Positions 26,943 through 36,909 of a DNA stretch of 64,000 bases are shown here, piece by piece (positions within the stretch are counted from its first letter, which is position 1; each line of letters begins with the position of its first letter). The DNA comes from Hyphomicrobiaceae bacterium (GTDB taxonomy: Bacteria; Pseudomonadota; Alphaproteobacteria; Rhizobiales; Hyphomicrobiaceae). The position numbers and the translations under genes were made by a program. The notes under the pieces were generated by a model. The model made no database searches and was not told the origin of the DNA. It was given only the letters and a program-made list of their open reading frames with translations. Location: NCBI GenBank assembly GCA_020442165.1, contig JAGRKV010000051.1, forward strand, positions 248,001 to 312,000, written 5' to 3'.

Positions 26943-27216
26943 GTGCGTGGGGACTGGCCGCCCGCACGGTCCGGCAGGGGTGTTCCCCGCTGTGCCTCCG
27001 CTCTTGAGATACGGGGCCAATTTAGACTATTGGCTGCGGATATTGCGCCTGATGGGCGCCATTGCCGGTCAAATTGAGCTTCACAACAGGGCCGCCTCCG
27101 GCCACCATCTCTTGACGCAGTGCAGCAAATTCGGAAGCTGGCGGCTACATCAGGGATTCGCATGGTTCCCCCGACATTTGGGCGACTGGACCGGGCGCAC
27201 ATCAACAGAGGCTCCG

Positions 27217-29214
27217 ATGACCCGACATAGGCATCAGCGCACCGCGCTCGACACGATGGAGAACGGCAAAATCGTCTCGGCTCGCGATGCCGTGCAGCTC
27301 ATTCGACCCGGCGACACCGTCGGGACCGGAGGGTTCGTCGGTATCGGGTTTGCGGAAAATGTCGCGGTCGCGCTTGAGGAGCGGTTTCTCACCGAGCAGG
27401 CGGATGACACGCACGAGGGGCCCAAGGTCGGCAACCTGACGCTGGTCTATGCCGCTGGGCAAGGCGACGGGCAGGAGCGCGGGCTCAACCACCTCGGGCA
27501 TCTGGGGCTCGTCAGCAAGGTCATCGGCGGTCACTGGGGGCTCGTGCCGAAGTTGCAGAAGCTGGCGGTGGCAGGCGAGATCGAGGCCTACAACCTGCCG
27601 CAGGGTGTCATCACGCACCTTTATCGCGACATCGCCGCCGGCAAGCCTGGGCACATTTCCCGCGTCGGTCTTGGCACGTTCGTTGATCCGCGCCACGGCG
27701 GCGGCAAGATCAATGACGCGACGCATGAGGATCTCGTCAGCCTCATGAAGCTCGGCGGCGAGGAGTATCTGTTCTATCGCGCGTTCCCGATCGATGTCGC
27801 GATCGTGCGCGGGACGACGGCTGATCCGGACGGCAACGTGACGATGGAGCGCGAGGCGCTGACGCTGGAGGCGATGGCTTTGGCGATGGCGGCGCGCAAC
27901 TCCGGGGGCATCACCATCGTGCAGGTCGAGCGGATCGCCGAGCGTGGCAGTCTCAATCCTCGGCAGGTGAAGATCCCCGGCATTCTGGTGGACTGCGTGG
28001 TGGTGGCCGAAAAGCCCGAATACCACATGCAGACATTCATCGAGCCATACTCACCTGCGTTTGCAGGCGAGATGCGCGTGCCTATGACATCGCTGAAACC
28101 GATGGAGATGAGCGAGCGGAAGATCATCGCGCGACGTGCGGCATTGGAATTGCGCCCCAACGTGGTGGTCAACCTCGGGATCGGCATGCCGGAAGGCGTT
28201 GCAGGGGTGGCGGCTGAAGAGCGCGTCATCGACCTGATGACGCTGACGGCGGAGCCCGGCGTGATCGGCGGCGTGCCGGCGTCGGGACTGAATTTCGGTG
28301 CTGCCAGCAACACCCAGGCGATCGTCGACCAGCCTTATCAGTTTGATTTCTACGACGGTGGCGGGCTCGACATCGCGTTCCTCGGATTGGCGCAGGCCGA
28401 TAGCGAGGGCAACCTCAATGTTTCGAAATTCGGGCCACGGCTTGCCGGTGCTGGTGGATTCATCAACATTTCGCAGAATGCCAAGGAGGTCGTGTTCGTC
28501 GGCACATTCACGGCAGGTGGGCTCGACGTCGCGGCAGAGGATGGCCGGCTGCGCATTGTCCGCGAGGGCAAATCGAAGAAGTTCTTGCGTGAAGTGGAGC
28601 ACCGGACGTTCTCGGGCGCTTATGCGATCAAGCGCGGCCAGCCGGTCCTGTATGTTACCGAACGGTGCGTCTTCCGTCTTACGGAGCGGGGGATGGAGCT
28701 CGTCGAGGTTGCGCCGGGCGTGGATATCGAGCGCGATATTCTCGCGCACATGGATTTCGAGCCGATCGTCGATGCGCCGGAGATGATGGACGAGTCGATC
28801 TTCCTGGATGCGCCAATGGGGTTGCGCGAGCGTATGGTGAGCCAGCCGTTGGCCTCGCGCTTCAGCTTCGATCCAGCGCTGAATGTGCTCTTTGTCGATT
28901 TTGAACGCATCGAGATCAAGTCCGAGCGGGATGTTCGAGAGATACGTCGCGCGGTCGACCGGCTGATGAAGCCGATCGGGAAAAAGGTCTTCGCCGTGGT
29001 CAACTACTCTGGCGCGACCATCGCTCCGGATGTGTTCGATGCCTACGCGGCCATGGTGCAGGACGTTGTGGATACCTATTACCTCGAAGTGACGCGCTAT
29101 GGCTCGTCAGGTTTTCTGCGTATGAAGCTCGGCAGCACGGCGGAGGAAAAGGGCGAGGCCGCCAAGAATTTCGGCGATCATGGCTTGGCTACCCGCCGGG
29201 CTGTCGCCCGGTAG
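27217..29214 (+). CDS. type I acyl-CoA:carboxylate CoA-transferase with extra C-terminal domain
   Basis: This 665-residue enzyme resembles propionate CoA-transferase (Pct/YdiF): an N-terminal alpha-like half beginning [19 protein letters not shown], a beta-like half with IGMPEGV, and the catalytic Glu346 in TAEPGVIGG, followed by [12 protein letters not shown]. Family members have about 520-530 residues; the last 120 (after about 545) form an added alpha/beta domain. ATG 27217 has AGAGG upstream; ATG 27256 is an alternative. It may load CoA on the acid handled by the nearby sodium-pumping decarboxylase. The substrate is not determined. Confidence 0.88.
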   Translation: MTRHRHQRTALDTMENGKIVSARDAVQLIRPGDTVGTGGFVGIGFAENVAVALEERFLTEQADDTHEGPKVGNLTLVYAAGQGDGQERGLNHLGHLGLVSKVIGGHWGLVPKLQKLAVAGEIEAYNLPQGVITHLYRDIAAGKPGHISRVGLGTFVDPRHGGGKINDATHEDLVSLMKLGGEEYLFYRAFPIDVAIVRGTTADPDGNVTMEREALTLEAMALAMAARNSGGITIVQVERIAERGSLNPRQVKIPGILVDCVVVAEKPEYHMQTFIEPYSPAFAGEMRVPMTSLKPMEMSERKIIARRAALELRPNVVVNLGIGMPEGVAGVAAEERVIDLMTLTAEPGVIGGVPASGLNFGAASNTQAIVDQPYQFDFYDGGGLDIAFLGLAQADSEGNLNVSKFGPRLAGAGGFINISQNAKEVVFVGTFTAGGLDVAAEDGRLRIVREGKSKKFLREVEHRTFSGAYAIKRGQPVLYVTERCVFRLTERGMELVEVAPGVDIERDILAHMDFEPIVDAPEMMDESIFLDAPMGLRERMVSQPLASRFSFDPALNVLFVDFERIEIKSERDVREIRRAVDRLMKPIGKKVFAVVNYSGATIAPDVFDAYAAMVQDVVDTYYLEVTRYGSSGFLRMKLGSTAEEKGEAAKNFGDHGLATRRAVAR

Positions 29215-29252
29215 ATCCGAGACGTTGTGGTCCCTTTAGCGCAGATGCGCCG

Positions 29253-29279
29253 AACGTGATGTTTCGTGCGCACGTTTTT
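29253..29279 (+). terminator. intrinsic terminator after the CoA-transferase gene
   Basis: AACGTG (29253-29258) pairs with CACGTT (29271-29276), loop 12 bases, followed immediately by a T-run (29275-29279). It lies about 40 bases after the stop and before the convergent Lrp-type gene. Confidence 0.5.
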
Positions 29280-29297
29280 GACCGATCCAAATAGCCG

Positions 29298-29771
29298 CTA
29301 GATGCCGGTCAACGGCAGGGGCGCATTCTGCTTTACCGTGCGGATGACGATGTTGCTGCGGATGTCCTTGACCATCGGCAACAACAGCAGCTTGCCCAAT
29401 AGGAAGCGCTCATAGTGCGCCAGGTCAGGCACTACGACCTCCAGCAGGAAGTCGGTTTCTCCAGACAACAAGTGGCAGGCGATCACTTCGGGCATGCCGG
29501 CGAAGGCATCCTGGATTGCGCGCGCATTTTCATCGCGGTGGCCATCAACCTTGATGCCGACCATCACTGTGAGGCCCAGGCCGACCTTGCTGCGATCGAG
29601 GATCGCGCGGTAGCCAGAGATGGTGCCGTCCTGTTCGAGTGCCTTTACGCGCCGCAAGCATGGGGTGGCGGACAGGCCGACGCGGCCGGCCAAATCCGCG
29701 TTTGAAATCCTGCCTTCATCCTGCAGCGCCGCTAGAATGCGCAGGTCGATATCGTCGAAGGGTTCTGGCAT
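29298..29771 (-). CDS. Lrp/AsnC-family transcriptional regulator
   Basis: The 157-residue DNA-binding protein has the winged helix-turn-helix of Lrp/AsnC (about 8-60, with SNADLAGRVGLSATPCLRRVKAL) and a C-terminal ligand-binding RAM domain with CHLLSGETDFLLEV. It is divergent from the PLP-dependent decarboxylase, so it probably senses an amino acid and controls that gene. An inverted repeat in the shared promoter is the likely target. The length is normal. Confidence 0.9.
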   Translation of the reverse strand: MPEPFDDIDLRILAALQDEGRISNADLAGRVGLSATPCLRRVKALEQDGTISGYRAILDRSKVGLGLTVMVGIKVDGHRDENARAIQDAFAGMPEVIACHLLSGETDFLLEVVVPDLAHYERFLLGKLLLLPMVKDIRSNIVIRTVKQNAPLPLTGI

Positions 29772-29788
29772 TTTCCGCTCAATTTCAC

Positions 29789-29837
29789 TTCTGACGTAGC
29801 TGAATCCACTTAAATTGTGCTGCTGATGCCGTCAGAA
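29789..29837. promoter_or_regulatory. inverted repeat in the Lrp / decarboxylase promoter region
   Basis: TTCTGACG (29789-29796) and CGTCAGAA (29830-29837) are perfect 8-base inverted copies 41 bases apart start to start, about four DNA turns. Between them lies CACTTAAATTGTG, an AT-centred partial palindrome of the kind Lrp proteins bind. Confidence 0.5.
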
Positions 29838-29897
29838 CGCAAGGATTCACTCGGTCTGCGGGTGTAGAATTGATCTCCAGCGTTGAGGGGCGGCAGA

Positions 29898-31292
29898 ATG
29901 AGCTTTCGGGACGATGCGTGCACTACGGTGGATGCCTTGGTGGCCTATGCGGAGCAGGCCCGGCGCGGAGAAGTGCCCGTCGTGTGCCAACCCCAGCTTG
30001 CCGTGCTGACGCGTGACCTCGAACTCGAACGGCTGCTTGCGGAAGGCGGACTCGAAGGGGACCAGCTCAAGCAATTTCTTGATCGTTATCTGGCGGCTTC
30101 AACTCGGCTGCAGCACCCGCATTACATGGCCCATCAGGTTAGCGTCCCTATCCCCCACGGTTCGCTGGCTGCCCTCATCGATGGCTTCACCAACAATGCC
30201 ATGGCCATCTACGAGATGGGGCCATCAGCCGCCGCTGTGGAGCATGCCGTGCTCAACTGGATGATGGCGAAGGTCGGGTGGCGCACTCGTGATGCAGGTT
30301 CTCCGCGTGGCGCTGGTGTGCTGACGCATGGAGGTTCGCTCGCGAATCTGACAGCGCTACTTGCTGCCAGGGCCCGCTGTGCACCGCGCGCCTGGACGGA
30401 CGGCGTACCTGGCAATCTGGTTTTGGTGTGCTCGCCAAGCTCGCATTATTCGATTTCGCGTGCGGCTGCCATCCTTGGGATCGGCGAACGCGGCATCCGC
30501 CATGCGGCAACAGATAAATTGGGGCGGATCGATCCGGCTGCGTTATCCGATCTCCTGCGGCAGCTTCGAGACAGTGGCGAAGTGCCGATTGCTGTCGTTG
30601 CAAATGGCGGCAGTACAGCGCTCGGGCTCTTCGATCCAATACGCGACATCGCAGCGGTTTGCCGGGAGCATGGCGTCTGGCTCCATGTCGATGGCGCGCA
30701 TGGTGCGTCAACGCTGTTGTCTCCGCGGTTTCGCCATCTGCTCGATGGCATCGAAGATGCGGACTCGATCATTTGGGACGCACACAAGATGCTGCGCTCG
30801 CCTGTGCTGTGTGCTGCCGTGCTGGTGCGTGACGAGAATGCGCTCGACAATGCTTTCCATCAGGAGGCAGGCTACCTTTTCCACGACAAGGAGCAGCCCG
30901 GTATCGACTTCATTCACCGCACAGTCGAATGCACCAAGGCGGCACTCGGGTTGAAGATCTTCTTTGCCGTGGCACATGGCGGCGAGCGCGCCATTGCCGG
31001 CATGATCGAGAGGCAGACCGATCTTGCCAAGGCGGCGGCGGATCTCTTGCGTGCCGCGCCTGGTGTCGAGGTGGCGGTAGAACCTGAAACCAATATTGTC
31101 TGTTTTCGCGTCGAGGGCCCTGACACGCTGCAGCTTGAGATCCGCAAACGCCTGACGAGGGAGGGTGCGTTCTACATCTCTACGGCCGAGGCGCTGGGCC
31201 GCCGCTGGCTGCGGCTCGCGTTCATGAATCCAGATACGACTCTCGACGACGTCTCAGCCCTCTTGTCCGAGGTCGTTGAACTTCGATCGTGA
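29898..31292 (+). CDS. pyridoxal-phosphate-dependent amino acid decarboxylase
   Basis: The 464-residue group II decarboxylase has the PLP Lys297 in IIWDAHKM and the cofactor-binding HVDGAHGAS. It resembles 2,4-diaminobutyrate, aspartate and aromatic amino-acid decarboxylases; the substrate cannot be told from sequence. ATG 29898 has GAGGGG about eight bases ahead. The gene is divergent from an Lrp-type regulator and convergent to the Na+-decarboxylase genes. The product may be a beta-amine or polyamine. Confidence 0.85.
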   Translation: MSFRDDACTTVDALVAYAEQARRGEVPVVCQPQLAVLTRDLELERLLAEGGLEGDQLKQFLDRYLAASTRLQHPHYMAHQVSVPIPHGSLAALIDGFTNNAMAIYEMGPSAAAVEHAVLNWMMAKVGWRTRDAGSPRGAGVLTHGGSLANLTALLAARARCAPRAWTDGVPGNLVLVCSPSSHYSISRAAAILGIGERGIRHAATDKLGRIDPAALSDLLRQLRDSGEVPIAVVANGGSTALGLFDPIRDIAAVCREHGVWLHVDGAHGASTLLSPRFRHLLDGIEDADSIIWDAHKMLRSPVLCAAVLVRDENALDNAFHQEAGYLFHDKEQPGIDFIHRTVECTKAALGLKIFFAVAHGGERAIAGMIERQTDLAKAAADLLRAAPGVEVAVEPETNIVCFRVEGPDTLQLEIRKRLTREGAFYISTAEALGRRWLRLAFMNPDTTLDDVSALLSEVVELRS

Positions 31293-31331
31293 TTGATCCC
31301 AAGGCCGCGAAGTGCGTCTCGGTCCCGGTTG

Positions 31332-32543
31332 TCAGCGGAGCATGGCCACGAATATGCCGGTAAGAATGGCTGAGGTGATGACGCCGCTAATGCTGGCGCC
31401 CAGGGCGTGCGGCATAATCATGGCAGCCGGATTGGCCTTGTTTGCCAGCTTCTGGACGACTTTTGCCGTGGTGGGCAGGCAACTGACGCCGGCCACGCCG
31501 ATCATCGGATTGTACTTGCCGTCATACCACCAGTAGAGCACGTAACCGCCGGCAATGCCGCCGAGCGCGCTGAACGTCAACGCCATGATCCCCAGCAGCA
31601 GCAGTTTCAGAACCACTGGATCGAGAATGACGCTTGCTTCGCACAGGATGCCCAGCGTCAGGCCGAGGAAGAACGTCGCCGAATAGAGCACGGTCTCGCT
31701 CAGCAGGAGCTGGAAGTTCTTCAAGCCGCTTTCGCGAACGGCGACGCCGACGAAGAGCGAAAGGAACAGTGGCGCTGCGACCGGAAACAGCAGGCAAAGC
31801 AGCGTGCATACGACCACGGCAAACGTGAGCTTCTGGTTGGAGCTGATGGTTCGTACTTTCTCGACCGGCATGGCGATGCCGCGCAGGTGCTCCGGGATGA
31901 GGAGGCGGATAAGGTAGGGATAGCCGCCGTAGGTCAGCCCCAGATAGAGGTAGCCCACCACCGTGATCGGAATGAACAGGTGCTTTGCCATGACGAGCGA
32001 GCCGAACATGACCATCGGGCCATCGGCGCCGCCGATCAGCGCGACGGACGCGGCTTCCGGTTCGGTCAGGCCCAACATAACAGCGATAGGGAACGTGACG
32101 ATCGTGCCGAGCTCGGCAAACAGCGCCAGGATCATGCTCTGGAACGGCCGCTGCATCACATAGCCGACGTCGAGCAGCACGCCGATGCCCATGAACACCA
32201 GGCAGGCGATGAGACCGTTGGAGAACATGAAGGTGTAGATGGGCTGCACCCAATCGATTTGGAGGACTCGCATCGTAGCCTCCGTGCCCGTCACCAGCGG
32301 ATCGACGAAGAGCGTGCCCGTGTGTCCGTTGTCGAGAAACATGACGCCGGCATTGATGGCCGCCATGCCGAGCCCCATCGGGATCATCAAAAGGCCTTCC
32401 AGCACCCCCTTGCGGCCCAGATAGATGAGCAGGAAACCCAAAAGCATCAGGCCAATGCGGCCAGCGGCAATCCTGGGCTCTGATGCAAGGAGTGTCGCGA
32501 TGCCCTGGAAGATGTCCAGAAATCCGGCGCTGCCACCAGCCAT
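31332..32543 (-). CDS. sodium-translocating decarboxylase beta subunit
   Basis: This 403-residue, highly hydrophobic protein is the membrane subunit (OadB/GcdB/MmdB family) that decarboxylates carboxybiotin and pumps Na+ out. Family marks include the ALLLDVGYVMQRP-like segment, the GGADGPM motif (about 167-173) and at least nine membrane helices. It is the last gene of a four-gene minus-strand cluster and is convergent to the PLP-decarboxylase. Confidence 0.92.
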   Translation of the reverse strand: MAGGSAGFLDIFQGIATLLASEPRIAAGRIGLMLLGFLLIYLGRKGVLEGLLMIPMGLGMAAINAGVMFLDNGHTGTLFVDPLVTGTEATMRVLQIDWVQPIYTFMFSNGLIACLVFMGIGVLLDVGYVMQRPFQSMILALFAELGTIVTFPIAVMLGLTEPEAASVALIGGADGPMVMFGSLVMAKHLFIPITVVGYLYLGLTYGGYPYLIRLLIPEHLRGIAMPVEKVRTISSNQKLTFAVVVCTLLCLLFPVAAPLFLSLFVGVAVRESGLKNFQLLLSETVLYSATFFLGLTLGILCEASVILDPVVLKLLLLGIMALTFSALGGIAGGYVLYWWYDGKYNPMIGVAGVSCLPTTAKVVQKLANKANPAAMIMPHALGASISGVITSAILTGIFVAMLR

Positions 32544-32557
32544 GTCGATTCTCCCGG

Positions 32558-32962
32558 TCAGGCGATGCTTGCGAGAACCTGGCCTGGATCGACACCTTGG
32601 CCGACCGCTACCGCAATCGATGCAACCTTGCCGGCGCGAGGTGCCACCATCGGCGACTTCATCTTCATTGCCTCGACGACGACGACAGGTTGCCCGGCCT
32701 CGACGGCCTGGCCGACAGACACCGGTATCGACTCAACGATACCGGTAAGTGTAGCGACGACATCGCCTTCTGCCGCGGGGCCATGGGACGTAGCGGGGCG
32801 ATGGGCGGCGGCAACAGCAGGTGCGGCCGATGGAGCCGGCGCGGCAGGTGCCGCCAGCGCCGCATCTGGCGCGGATTGAGCGGCCGGACCGATCTGGAGA
32901 ATTTCCTCGACCGTTACCGTATAGGCGTGGCCATCGACGGTGATGCGGAACTTTCTTTCCAT
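32558..32962 (-). CDS. biotin carrier protein of the decarboxylase
   Basis: The 134-residue protein has an N-terminal beta domain, an Ala/Pro-rich linker (about 30-62) and a C-terminal biotinyl domain with the biotinylation motif EAMKM (Lys100). It carries CO2 between the carboxyltransferase and the membrane beta subunit. The start is ATG 32962, six bases after AGAGGGA; the earlier ATG at 32968 directly abuts that site. It is 15 bases from the beta subunit gene. Confidence 0.9.
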   Translation of the reverse strand: MERKFRITVDGHAYTVTVEEILQIGPAAQSAPDAALAAPAAPAPSAAPAVAAAHRPATSHGPAAEGDVVATLTGIVESIPVSVGQAVEAGQPVVVVEAMKMKSPMVAPRAGKVASIAVAVGQGVDPGQVLASIA

Positions 32963-33002
32963 GGCCATTCCCTCTTGGTGCCGGGTGTGCGCTGTCTACC
33001 GG

Positions 33003-33347
33003 TCAGTGTTTGTGGTGCTGTTGGGATGCGTGCGAGCGGTGGTGTGCGAGGCGGCCACTCTCGATCCAGGCCGAGCGGCGATGCTGATCCTCGATGTGGA
33101 TGATGCGATAGGTCCCCATCATGGCGTGGACAGCCGCGCCAATTGCCGCGATGTGCTCAGGCGGTATTGCCGGGGGCAGATCGGCCAGCTCGGGGCGCAT
33201 GGTTTCAGGCGGTGTTGCGCTTGCCGACGAGCCCTCGATTGCCTGGAGCAGGCGGACGATGCCCTTGATGACAATGGCGACAACGAAGGCGACAACCGCT
33301 GCCAGCGCGTAGATCGCGAGCGTCTTGACGAGCAGTCCGTCCATCAA
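33003..33347 (-). CDS. OadG-family (gamma/delta) small subunit
   Basis: The 114-residue protein has one membrane helix (about residues 6-30) and a cytoplasmic tail with IGAAVHAMMGTYRIIHIE, the late motif of OadG-like subunits. It anchors and stabilises the sodium-pumping decarboxylase. The C-terminus is His-rich, a feature linked to metal binding in OadG. It lies between the carboxyltransferase and biotin carrier genes, as expected for the complex. Confidence 0.82.
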   Translation of the reverse strand: MMDGLLVKTLAIYALAAVVAFVVAIVIKGIVRLLQAIEGSSASATPPETMRPELADLPPAIPPEHIAAIGAAVHAMMGTYRIIHIEDQHRRSAWIESGRLAHHRSHASQQHHKH

Positions 33348-33363
33348 TCAGTCCCTCCACGCC

Positions 33364-34917
33364 TCACAAGGGTATGTTGCCGTGCTTCTTGGCGGGCCGC
33401 AGCTCGCGCTTGTTGAGCGACATGCGCAGGGCCAACGCGATGGTGCTGCGGGTTTCGGAGGGTTCGATCACGTCGCTGATGTAGCCTTTCCCGGCGGACA
33501 GATAGGGGGAGGCGAACTCTTCGCGGTAGCGCTCGATCAATTCTGCGGACTTGGCCTTGGCGTCCGTGGCTGCCGCAAGTTCCTTGCGGTAGAGCACCTT
33601 GATGGCGCCATGCGCGCCCATGACGGCAATCTCAGCACCCGGCCAGGCAAAAACGTGGTCGGCACCCATCTCCTGACTGCACATCGCGAGATAGGAGCCG
33701 CCGTAAGCCTTGCGGACGATCAAAGTGATCTTTGGCGTCGTGCAGGCGGCATAAGCGAAAAGCAGCTTGGCACCGTGACGGATGATACCGCCACGTTCCT
33801 GTTCGACGCCGGGGAGGAAGCCTGGAACGTCGACCAGCGTCACCAGGGGAATGTTGAAGGCGTTGCAGAAGCGAATGAACCGGGCGCCCTTATCGGAGGC
33901 GTCGATGTCGAGGGCTCCGGCTTTTTCCAGTGGCTGGTTGGCGACAATGCCGACGACAATCCCCTCGATGCGGGCAAAGCCGACGATTATGTTGCGGGCA
34001 AAGCCTGCGTGAATTTCCAGCATGTCGCCGCCGTCGACGAGATGAGCGATCACCGCGCGCATGTCGAGGGGCTGGGTGATGTCGGCGGGCACGAGTTCCG
34101 CCATGCCGGTATCGCACACGAATGCGATGTCGGTTGTTGGCGCGTGCGGCGGGTCTTCCTCGTTGTTGGCGGGCAAATAGGACAGCAAGCGCTTGGTCAG
34201 GGCGATGGCATGAGCGTCGTCCTCGGCAAGGATGTGGACATTGCCGCTGACGCTTGCGTGCATGGCGGCACTGCCGACCTCATCCATCGTGGTTGCATGG
34301 CCGGTGACGGCCTTGATAACCTCGGGTCCTGTTATGAACATGTGCGCGTTCTGCCGCGTCATGATGATGAAGTCATTCAGCGCTGGTGAATAGGCGGCAC
34401 CTCCCGCGCACGGACCAAGAACGAGTGCGATCTGCGGTATCACGCCAGAGGCGAGGACGTTGCAGTAGAACACCTCGCCATAGCCCGACAGTGCGTCGAC
34501 GCCCTCCTGGATGCGTGCACCGCCGGAATCCTGCATCGACACGATCGGCAGGCCGTTCTTGAGTGCGTGCCGCATCAGGCGGACGATCTTGCCGGCGTGA
34601 GCCTTGCCAAGCGTGCCGGCCATTGCCGTGAAATCCTGGGCATAGGCCGCCACCATTTGCCCGTCGGCCAATCCAGTTCCCGTCACGACGCCGTCGGCGG
34701 GAATGTCCTTGCCGTCCAGGGCGGGAGAGCCAGCCCCACGGCGTACATGCATGCCGATTTCCTGGAACGTCCCCTCGGCGAAAAGGAGGTCGATGCGTTC
34801 GCGGGCTGAAAGCAGACCCTTGGCGTGCCTCTCTGCGATTTTTGCTGGGCCGCCGCAAGCGAGGATGGCGTCGCGGCGACGGCGTAGCTGGTCGATGTCG
34901 TCGGAGTATGACGTCAT
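33364..34917 (-). CDS. carboxyltransferase subunit of a biotin-dependent decarboxylase
   Basis: The 517-residue protein is of the methylmalonyl-CoA decarboxylase alpha / propionyl-CoA carboxylase beta family: an N-terminal crotonase-like half with GVVTGTGLADG and SGGARIQEG, and a C-terminal half with LVDVPGFLPG and MGA..A. It removes CO2 from a CoA ester (methylmalonyl- or malonyl-CoA) onto biotin. ATG 34917 has GGGGA five bases ahead. No biotin carboxylase gene is nearby, which fits a decarboxylase, not a carboxylase. Confidence 0.88.
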   Translation of the reverse strand: MTSYSDDIDQLRRRRDAILACGGPAKIAERHAKGLLSARERIDLLFAEGTFQEIGMHVRRGAGSPALDGKDIPADGVVTGTGLADGQMVAAYAQDFTAMAGTLGKAHAGKIVRLMRHALKNGLPIVSMQDSGGARIQEGVDALSGYGEVFYCNVLASGVIPQIALVLGPCAGGAAYSPALNDFIIMTRQNAHMFITGPEVIKAVTGHATTMDEVGSAAMHASVSGNVHILAEDDAHAIALTKRLLSYLPANNEEDPPHAPTTDIAFVCDTGMAELVPADITQPLDMRAVIAHLVDGGDMLEIHAGFARNIIVGFARIEGIVVGIVANQPLEKAGALDIDASDKGARFIRFCNAFNIPLVTLVDVPGFLPGVEQERGGIIRHGAKLLFAYAACTTPKITLIVRKAYGGSYLAMCSQEMGADHVFAWPGAEIAVMGAHGAIKVLYRKELAAATDAKAKSAELIERYREEFASPYLSAGKGYISDVIEPSETRSTIALALRMSLNKRELRPAKKHGNIPL

Positions 34918-35410
34918 TGCATCCCCACACGCACACAACGGGATCGATAGGAATTGTTGTTCACCATACAGTTCCTAGGAGCGCGGGCATCATGTCGAGA
35001 CATGATTACGCGCGAAGCCTGATCTTCGTCAGCGGATTACCGTATGTTTGGAGTTTCGCGAACGCGAACAGGGGCGGGGCGGGGGCCACAAGCTTCGGCT
35101 GCACGATGCTATGAGCAAAGTGTACATAAAACTTTCAATCAACAGCGCTATGGTGCCCGCGGCTGAAAGCTCCTCAGCAGTTTGTCTGGTGCAAATCACG
35201 CCTGCTGCTCTATCGGCCGATGCGGCGTCCTTCGCCCTCTCTAGGGCGCGCGCATGTAATGAGGGAACGGCCCGGCTGCCACCGGATCCAACCCCGCTGC
35301 CGCGTGGCTTGCTGGGTCGTTCCGCAATTTTTTGAGAGGGGAGGCGTGGGCCGCCCCACCTTAATGCGGCCCCGAGAGCGGCTTTTCCCCAAGCTAAATT
35401 TGTATCGAGC
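34918..35410. other. intergenic region without recognised gene
   Basis: Nearly 500 bases lie between the carboxyltransferase start and the next gene on the plus strand. Only short overlapping frames occur, none with a credible ribosome site. The region near 34950-35000 is AT-richer and may hold the divergent promoters. Confidence 0.5.
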
Positions 35411-36232
35411 TTGCGCGTGCCCGTCGACGCGTCTTATCCGTTAAGGTCTCGGATCAGGGGCCAAATTAACGTGATCCTTGCGGTTGCACTCCTAGTCGTA
35501 ACGACGGCGGCGATTGCCACAATCTGGCTTGCTCCCAGGTTGGGACGCAATCGGTTCATCTATGAGCTGAAGCCAGATGGACCGCACGGTTTCGGCTGCG
35601 AAATGTCATGGATTGCGATCTTGAGCACGGACACCGAAGCGGTGCTCGATGCGCTGATGCTTGAGGGCGAGGCTGCCTCCAACTGGAACAACGGCATTGG
35701 TACGGTCTACGATCACTGGCTTGGGCCGGAGCGCGCTTTCGTGACGCCACCGGTCGATGGCTGGACGTTCGTCGTCAGCTTGGCGCTGCCGCATCCCGTT
35801 GGGTTCGGTTATGTCGATAAATGCACGCCTTTGCTATCTGCGCTGGCGCGGCGGTTCGTCGACGTGCAGTATTTCTTCAGCTATCCGCCGCTCGACTTCT
35901 ATTCGTGGGTTCGGTTCCGCGACGGTCAATTGGTGCGGGCCTTTGCCAGTACGGATCAGGGCGCGATCTGGAGCAGAGGCCGGCAGACACGGGCAGAGCA
36001 ATCGCTGGGGTTGAAATTCTACGAGTTCAGAGGCGTACGCGGGCGGTCCGGCGATACCGGTTCTGAGATCTTGATGTCGCCGACCGAAGAGCACGTCATG
36101 CAGATCGCGCGGGCCTGGAGCCGTGATCCCACGGCTTTGACGGCGGCTGATGGACGTCCGGGGCTTGGCTATGTCACACCGGCCCCCAAGGCATGGCGCA
36201 CGGAGCGCGTTCGCAAGAAATCGGCCGCATGA
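35411..36232 (+). CDS. hypothetical protein with one membrane segment
   Basis: A 273-residue protein of unknown function. After about 18 residues a membrane helix (about 20-42) is followed by a soluble domain with many Trp and Tyr (GWTFVVS, YPPLDFYSWVRF). The start is uncertain: TTG 35411 is the longest frame, GTG 35417 and GTG 35471 are alternatives, and none has a good ribosome site. No cofactor or catalytic motif is visible. Confidence 0.65.
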   Translation: MRVPVDASYPLRSRIRGQINVILAVALLVVTTAAIATIWLAPRLGRNRFIYELKPDGPHGFGCEMSWIAILSTDTEAVLDALMLEGEAASNWNNGIGTVYDHWLGPERAFVTPPVDGWTFVVSLALPHPVGFGYVDKCTPLLSALARRFVDVQYFFSYPPLDFYSWVRFRDGQLVRAFASTDQGAIWSRGRQTRAEQSLGLKFYEFRGVRGRSGDTGSEILMSPTEEHVMQIARAWSRDPTALTAADGRPGLGYVTPAPKAWRTERVRKKSAA

Positions 36233-36322
36233 AATAGCGTTCGCTGGTTTCACCTGGGGAAGCGAAAATCAACGATTATTGGTCACGGGTCACACGGCAA
36301 CGAAATCATGCAGTCGCATGGG

Positions 36323-36712
36323 TCATGCAGCGTCGGTTCCGACGATGGCTGCCATCTGACGGGCAATCAGCAGGTCGAGACGCCCATCGAAGGGCACGGT
36401 GAAGCAGGCCAAGCCCTCTGGATCGTTCTGCCAGGCGTCGAGCGCTGCGGCGAATTCGTCGGGAAGTGATGCGAGGCAGTCATCGTCGCGTGAGGTAACG
36501 GTCGCGCGGAAGGCTTCTTCGCTGAAAGCGAGAAACGGTATGGCAACGGGGGCCAGAGAGCCGTCTTGCTGGCGTTCCGGAGCGGCGGTGACGGCGCAGC
36601 ACAGGATGCTCCTGTCCTGACTAAAGGATGCGATAGCACCGATGAGGATCCTTGAATTCTCAAAACCCTCTGGTGCCGCGTAGCGCCAACATTGACCTGC
36701 CTTGAATGTCAT
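36323..36712 (-). CDS. hypothetical protein
   Basis: The 129-residue protein starts at ATG 36712 (TFKAGQCWRY) and has no signal, membrane segment or known motif. The residue pattern, with a beta-rich first half and LPDEFAAALDAWQNDPEG, looks like a real small domain. Its ribosome site is weak and the function is unknown. It stands alone in the minus direction. Confidence 0.65.
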   Translation of the reverse strand: MTFKAGQCWRYAAPEGFENSRILIGAIASFSQDRSILCCAVTAAPERQQDGSLAPVAIPFLAFSEEAFRATVTSRDDDCLASLPDEFAAALDAWQNDPEGLACFTVPFDGRLDLLIARQMAAIVGTDAA

Positions 36713-36909
36713 GGCTGGCACCCGTCTTGATCCATAGGTTGTCGCGTTTCCCGATGCTTTCGTCATGGAATGCGGCATGGAGCCGAGACGTGGCATCGGG
36801 AAGGCGGCAGACTAGGTGCTGATCGCGTTATGAATTGGGCACCGTGGAGGACCTGGCCGGCGCTGTGGATAACTCAAGCGGGCGTCGTGTGGTGCCGTGC
36901 CGACTGTTT

